Positions 60,355-64,000 of a stretch of 64,000 bases of DNA are shown piece after piece. The stretch's first letter is position 1. Each line of letters starts with the position of its first letter. The stretch is from Hellea sp039977295 (GTDB lineage: Bacteria > Pseudomonadota > Alphaproteobacteria > Caulobacterales > Maricaulaceae). The notes under the pieces were generated by a model that had not been told where the DNA came from, made no database searches, and worked only from the letters and a program-made list of their open reading frames with translations. The position numbers and the translations under genes were made by a program. The stretch lies in NCBI GenBank assembly GCA_039977295.1, contig JBDWDN010000003.1, forward strand, positions 844,775 to 908,774, given 5' to 3'.

Positions 60355-60663
60355 TTAAGGGGTTTGGTCAAGCCAAATCGTCTTTTCTTTCGGGCGCGAA
60401 ACAAATAGCATTTCGCGTGATTTTATATCCAGCGTATCTAGGTCTAATTGTGACGCTTTCAGACTATTGGCATGCGCTTCTAGCGCTTCTCTCTTGGCGG
60501 TCACGGCAATTAGCTTAGTTTGGTTGCGCTCTATGTCATTTTCATAGTCGACCCAGCGCATCAGGCCTTGGGAGCCAGAAAAGGCATGGAAGGCAAGATA
60601 TATATAGAGTGTAATGAGCGCAAAAAGTGGCCATTTACTGCGGATATATTTGAGGCGTTCCAT
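60355..60663 (-). CDS. FtsB/DivIC-family septum formation initiator
   Basis: A 102-residue bitopic membrane protein: one N-terminal membrane segment (about 11-29, WPLFALITLYIYLAFHAFSG) with a basic N-terminus, then a periplasmic coiled coil (about 38-72), then a short C-terminal tail. Size and layout match FtsB of the FtsQLB division complex. In alphaproteobacteria it usually sits between eno and pdhA, as roughly here, though a gene on the opposite strand now separates it from eno. Confidence 0.82.
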   Translation of the reverse strand: MERLKYIRSKWPLFALITLYIYLAFHAFSGSQGLMRWVDYENDIERNQTKLIAVTAKREALEAHANSLKASQLDLDTLDIKSREMLFVSRPKEKTIWLDQTP

Positions 60664-60739
60664 GGCGGGTTTATGGGCGACTTATGGTGAATAAGTTGTT
60701 AACCAAATGTGAAACTTGAAGCAGATATGGCGCAACATT

Positions 60740-61684
60740 ATGCAATCAGACAGAAGTTTACTGACGGCGTTAACGCATATCATTCTGGACGACATCCAAG
60801 ACGGGAAAACCCTACGCCCAGAAATATTAGGGGTAAAGGATATCTTCGACCGGATCTGCAGTGACTTTAAGCAAGGCGAGAGCTTCATTGAATTTGGTGA
60901 AGTTTTAACACCTCAGGGACTAGCTATTTCCCCCGTAATGGCCGCAATGTGCCTTGAGGACTATTACCGTACAATCATTTATTTACGCGGACTAAATGCT
61001 GCGATTGTGGATCTAAAGACCCAGCATCCTACTAGGCCTCTGCGCGTTCTTTATGCGGGAACGGGGCCTTATGCTATTCTCGCGATACCCTTAATGTCGG
61101 TTCACAGTTCAGATTGCGTGAGGTTTGAGCTTCTCGATATTAATGCCGTATCGCTTGATGCCGTTCGCTCTATTGTAACACAGCTAGGTTTTACGGAGTC
61201 AGTCACGGCCTATCATCAGATGGATGCTATGCAATATAAGCATAATGAAGCTGCTTCCCCGGATATTATTATCGCAGAGATTATGCTGGCGGGCTTAGAG
61301 AAAGAGCCTCAAGTCGCCGTGACGCGGGCCTTAACCACCCAAATGCCTGAGGCGTTATTTCTACCGCAATCCATCAATATATCAGCCGTGACAGATAATC
61401 CAAGACATGTGCTCGGGCCGGTCTTTCAGTTTGACAGCGAGATGTTTTCAGAGACCGTGAGCCAAGAGGGGACTTTGCCTGCCGCGACGCTAGAGATACC
61501 CGAAAGTGCTAAGGGCCATATTCTGTTGGAAACGCGGGTGAAAGTTTATCAGGGCTATGAATTGAAGCCTTACGATTCGGGCCTGACATCACCGCGAATA
61601 TTGCCCGTTGATTATGACCCAGGCGAAACGCTCAAGCTTGTCTATCAAATGGGAGAAAAGCCCGGATTAATCCGAGCCTTATAG
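60740..61684 (+). CDS. Predicted SAM-dependent methyltransferase
   Basis: A 314-residue protein with a Rossmann methyltransferase centre: RVLYAGTGPYAILAIPLMS (about 102-120, motif I GTGPY) then FELLDINAVSLDAV (motif II acidic Asp) and later PDIIIAEIMLAGLE. The C-terminal 120 residues look like an added beta domain, as in protein arginine methyltransferases. No target can be named. It is on the opposite strand, wedged between the ftsB-like gene and eno. I use the ATG at 60740; a TTG at 60716 is possible and neither has a strong binding site. Confidence 0.7.
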   Translation: MQSDRSLLTALTHIILDDIQDGKTLRPEILGVKDIFDRICSDFKQGESFIEFGEVLTPQGLAISPVMAAMCLEDYYRTIIYLRGLNAAIVDLKTQHPTRPLRVLYAGTGPYAILAIPLMSVHSSDCVRFELLDINAVSLDAVRSIVTQLGFTESVTAYHQMDAMQYKHNEAASPDIIIAEIMLAGLEKEPQVAVTRALTTQMPEALFLPQSINISAVTDNPRHVLGPVFQFDSEMFSETVSQEGTLPAATLEIPESAKGHILLETRVKVYQGYELKPYDSGLTSPRILPVDYDPGETLKLVYQMGEKPGLIRAL

Positions 61685-61700
61685 GTGGTATGACTACCGT

Positions 61701-62981
61701 CTAAGTCTTGGGCATCACAGAACGGCCAGCATATTCTGCCATTTCGCCTAGCTGCTCTTCAATCCGCAAGAGCTGATTATATTTTGCCAAGCGATCAGAG
61801 CGCGCGAGCGAGCCTGTTTTTATTTGTCCGCAATTCGTCGCAACAGCCAAATCTGCAATTGTCGTATCAGATGTTTCGCCGCTACGGTGGCTCATCACAG
61901 CGGTAAAGCCAGCGCGGTGCGCCATATCAACAGCGTCGAGTGTCTCCGACAACGTCCCGATTTGGTTGACCTTCACAAGAATTGAATTTGCAGCTTTCGT
62001 TTCGATGCCTGTCTTAAGGCGCTTAGGATTTGTGACAAATAAATCATCACCGACCAGCTGACACGTCCCGCCAATCTTAGCGTTCAGCGCAACCCAGCCA
62101 TCCCAATCATCCTCAGACATACCGTCTTCAATAGAGATAATCGGATAATTTGCGGCTAAGTCAGCGAGGTAATCAACCATTTGCTCAGACGTTAGCGTTT
62201 TGCCTTCACCTTTAAGATTATAATGCTGGCCATCATAAAATTCAGTCGCGGCGACATCCATAGCGAGGAAAACATCTTCGCCAGGTTTATAGCCCGCCGC
62301 TTCAACGGCGCTCATAATATAATCTAGCGCGTGCTTTGACCCGTCAAGATTTGGCGCAAAACCGCCTTCATCCCCGACATTTGTATTATGGCCATCGGCT
62401 TTTAGTTTAGCTTTTAGCGCATGAAATATTTCAGCGCCGCAGCGCAATGCTTCGGAAAAGTTTTCAGCGCCGACGGGCATGATCATAAATTCTTGGACGT
62501 CAATAGGGTTATCCGCATGTTCACCGCCATTGATGATGTTCATCATGGGCACGGGCAATATGCGGGCATTGGCGCCGCCGACATAACGGTAAAGCGGTGT
62601 TCCCATCGATTCGGCAACGGCTTTGGCTAGGGCAAGAGAAACGCCGAGCATAGCGTTGGCGCCTAATTTGCCTTTATTCTCAGTTCCGTCGAGCGCGATA
62701 AGTATGGCGTCAATGCCGCGCTGATTCTCTGCGTCTAAACCAATAAGTTCATCAGCAATAACCGTGTTGACGTTGGTGACAGCTTTTAGCACGCCTTTGC
62801 CACCATAGCGGCCCTTATCGCCATCGCGGAGTTCAACGGCTTCGTGTTTGCCTGTTGACGCGCCTGACGGCACAGCAGCACGACCAAAAGCCCCATCGGA
62901 GAGGCTAATATCTACTTCTAAGGTAGGGTTTCCGCGACTATCCAGGATTTCCCTGGCGAAAATTTCTTCAATCTCGACCAT
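61701..62981 (-). CDS. eno: Enolase
   Basis: Converts 2-phosphoglycerate to phosphoenolpyruvate in glycolysis and gluconeogenesis. The 426-residue product starts MVEIEEIFAREILDSRGNPT and shows the signature ILVKVNQIGTLSETLDAV, the catalytic SHRSGETSD and the metal ligands in AMDVAATEF and SIEDGMSEDDW. GGAGG precedes the ATG at 62981; the frame is open 5 codons further to a TTG. It follows rpmF by 33 bases on the same strand. Confidence 0.98.
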   Translation of the reverse strand: MVEIEEIFAREILDSRGNPTLEVDISLSDGAFGRAAVPSGASTGKHEAVELRDGDKGRYGGKGVLKAVTNVNTVIADELIGLDAENQRGIDAILIALDGTENKGKLGANAMLGVSLALAKAVAESMGTPLYRYVGGANARILPVPMMNIINGGEHADNPIDVQEFMIMPVGAENFSEALRCGAEIFHALKAKLKADGHNTNVGDEGGFAPNLDGSKHALDYIMSAVEAAGYKPGEDVFLAMDVAATEFYDGQHYNLKGEGKTLTSEQMVDYLADLAANYPIISIEDGMSEDDWDGWVALNAKIGGTCQLVGDDLFVTNPKRLKTGIETKAANSILVKVNQIGTLSETLDAVDMAHRAGFTAVMSHRSGETSDTTIADLAVATNCGQIKTGSLARSDRLAKYNQLLRIEEQLGEMAEYAGRSVMPKT

Positions 62982-63014
62982 GGGTGGGTCCTCCAATAAT
63001 AATCTTAGTGGGTG

Positions 63015-63194
63015 CTAATCTTTAGGTGTTAGAACCTGACGACCACGATACATGCCTGATTTCAGGTCAATGTGGTGTTGACGGCGGAGCTCTCCGCTAT
63101 CTTTGTCTTCGACGTAATTAACAGCCGTTAGCTTGTCATGCGCGCGGCGCATGCCGCGGCGTGAATTTGAAATTTTACTCTTAGGGACAGCCAT
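63015..63194 (-). CDS. rpmF: 50S ribosomal protein L32
   Basis: A 59-residue basic protein: MAVPKSKISNSRRGMRRAHD at the start and LKSGMYRGRQVLTPKD at the end match L32. No zinc-ribbon cysteines are seen (the cysteine-free form). GGAGG lies 6 bases before the ATG at 63194; an upstream ATG four codons earlier overlaps that binding site and is unlikely. A terminator-like hairpin lies in its leader. Confidence 0.96.
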   Translation of the reverse strand: MAVPKSKISNSRRGMRRAHDKLTAVNYVEDKDSGELRRQHHIDLKSGMYRGRQVLTPKD

Positions 63195-63219
63195 CAGGGC
63201 CTCCATTAAACAATAATAA

Positions 63220-63245
63220 AGCAGCCCACATAGGTATGGACTGCT
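63220..63245 (-). other. Attenuator-like hairpin in the rpmF leader
   Basis: On the minus strand AGCAGTCCA and TGGGCTGCT form a 9-bp stem (one G-U) around an 8-base loop, followed by TTTATTATTGTTT. It lies 25 bases upstream of the rpmF start. The stem plus T-rich tail resembles a terminator or an autoregulatory leader. Confidence 0.5.
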
Positions 63246-63378
63246 GACGTGGCGGCCTGTTAGCGGATTAATCTGCGGGTTTCAACCCTAATATATGCGA
63301 AACCTCTGCAATCTATTGCAAAGGCTACGGCCCAAGCACCTTCGGAGGTCACAATCTTCAGCTCGGCAAATTTACTAG

Positions 63379-63486
63379 ATTTGTGAGTTTACTAACGGTA
63401 GGCCACCTGCGGCATTGCCTCTTGCAAACCTTGATGCCTTTGCAGCCGATATCATCGATACCTTTGATATGAATGCGCTGATTTAG
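63379..63486 (+). pseudogene. Decayed C-terminus of an RTX protein
   Basis: The frame ending at the TAG 63484-63486 reads EFTNGRPPAALPLANLDAFA followed by ADIIDTFDMNALI. It aligns with the end of RTX protein 1 (DFTFATPPAQEPLDDRFAHD then VVDVMMTDIDSLI): shared FT, PPA, PL, FA, D, D and the final LI plus stop. Upstream, an in-frame stop at 63376 breaks it, but in another frame (63336-63383) SEVTIFSSANLLDL resembles SEGTIIVNNSLVADF. A frameshifted remnant is the simplest explanation. No RTX nonapeptides survive here. Confidence 0.7.
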
Positions 63487-63601
63487 ATCGGTAATCCGTA
63501 TTTAGATTAGGACTATAATAACAACTGAACTTCATTCAACTACTACTTGCGTATAGATGTTCTAACCTGATAAAGATTGGGTGCAGTCATTGAGGGCAAT
63601 C

Positions 63602-64000
63602 ATGAAACGATTTGAGACGGACGACGATTTATTCAGCTTGTTTGAAGGCATTGTTGGAATAAATGATTTGTCAATCTCAAGGTTTTCTCATGATTTTGGG
63701 ATTGCTGAGGACTTTAGCAAGTCGTTGATAGGTTTTGCCGAATATGATCTTCTGCAGTTGCCATTTTTAACGAATAAAGCGCTTGCAGAACCAGTAAATA
63801 ACAACTTCGTCACTACCGAAGGTGATGATGATATTGATGCTGGGTTTTTGGTAACTAACCTCAACGGTTTGGGCGGTACGGACCGATTAGTTTTGGATTA
63901 TAGCGGGGTTAATTCATTTGGTCAGACTGCCTCGCATGTGACGTTGCGGTTATCAACTAGCACAGCCTCTAATCAGATTGAGCAGGTTAATTATACAGAT
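63602..64000 (+). CDS. RTX-like protein, 3' end outside window
   Basis: An open frame of 133 codons running off the right edge. The start, MKRFETDDDLFSLFEGIVGI, is preceded by GAGGG. After about 70 residues it enters a hemolysin-type pattern: FVTTEGDDDIDAGFLVTNLN then GLGGTDRLVLDYSG, with the TxGDDxIxA motif that opens the first repeat block in both RTX proteins of this window. The N-terminus only weakly resembles theirs (basic start and an LPF near residue 50). Probably another large secreted calcium-binding protein. Confidence 0.65.
   Translation, partial: MKRFETDDDLFSLFEGIVGINDLSISRFSHDFGIAEDFSKSLIGFAEYDLLQLPFLTNKALAEPVNNNFVTTEGDDDIDAGFLVTNLNGLGGTDRLVLDYSGVNSFGQTASHVTLRLSTSTASNQIEQVNYTD

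Larger units (their letters stand above)
63195..63601. other. 407-base intergenic region upstream of rpmF
   Basis: Holds the rpmF leader hairpin (63220-63245), about 90 bases with no feature I recognise, and the remnant of an RTX C-terminus (about 63336-63486). The last 115 bases before the partial RTX-like gene are AT-rich and presumably hold its promoter; GAGGG at 63592-63596 lies at a good distance from the ATG. Confidence 0.6.

Overview
The window looks like a chromosomal segment of an alphaproteobacterium with moderate GC, most likely a marine relative of the Hyphomonadaceae/Maricaulales (inference from gene content, not a database result). Supporting signs are separate E1-alpha and E1-beta pyruvate dehydrogenase genes with a lipoyl domain fused to E1-beta, an LDH-like malate dehydrogenase, an mdh / sucCD-sucA-sucB-lpd cluster, the eno / ftsB-like / pdhA neighbourhood, and a def-fmt-truA group near dapE. 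I saw no rRNA, tRNA, CRISPR array, transposase or integrase.

Layout. 1-1.5 kb: N-formylglutamate amidohydrolase (cut by the left edge) and msrA. 1.6-11.6 kb: two giant tandem RTX (calcium-binding repeat) proteins. 11.6-19.3 kb: cupin, dapE, small proteins, a degenerate second truA tail, truA, GNAT, fmt and def. 19.4-22.4 kb: sdhC-sdhD-sdhA plus a small membrane gene. 22.4-29.4 kb: M49-like lipoprotein, EamA transporter, crotonase, DUF4197 lipoprotein, and a YadA-like trimeric autotransporter with a perfect 12 x 42 bp stalk repeat. 30-36 kb: sdhB (about 8 kb from the other sdh genes), a small exported protein under a double-palindrome operator, acyltransferase, ArsC-type reductase, MscS/CmpX-like protein, a thioredoxin-fold lipoprotein that seems to start at ATT, and zapE. 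36.6-49.9 kb: mdh, a GNAT/thioesterase pair, a membrane LytTR regulator divergent from a DUF2306 gene, then sucC-sucD-sucA-orf-sucB-two membrane genes-lpd. 50-52.5 kb: serine hydrolase lipoprotein and acyltransferase-3. 52.5-63.2 kb, mostly minus strand: second lpd, exported protein, pdhC-DUF5076-pdhB-MAPEG-DUF3291-pdhA, ftsB-like, eno, rpmF. 63.2-64 kb: the remnant C-terminus of another RTX protein, then the start of a further RTX-like gene leaving the window.

How it fits together. The core is central carbon metabolism: enolase to pyruvate dehydrogenase to the TCA cycle, with two dihydrolipoamide dehydrogenases, one beside each 2-oxoacid dehydrogenase complex. Interspersed are surface and secreted proteins (RTX, trimeric adhesin, lipoproteins) and three AT-rich orphan genes lodged between housekeeping genes (18.0, 36.0 and 45.3 kb).

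The signals I find most interesting are the RTX family (a gene-conversion-like block at 97 percent identity, a decayed third tail, a shared C-terminal ending), the LytTR/DUF2306 pair with five TTCACG half-sites between them, the paired ACGACAnnTGTCGT operators, the ATT-start lipoprotein, and the truA tail duplicate. No complete new multi-gene defence or signalling system is evident.
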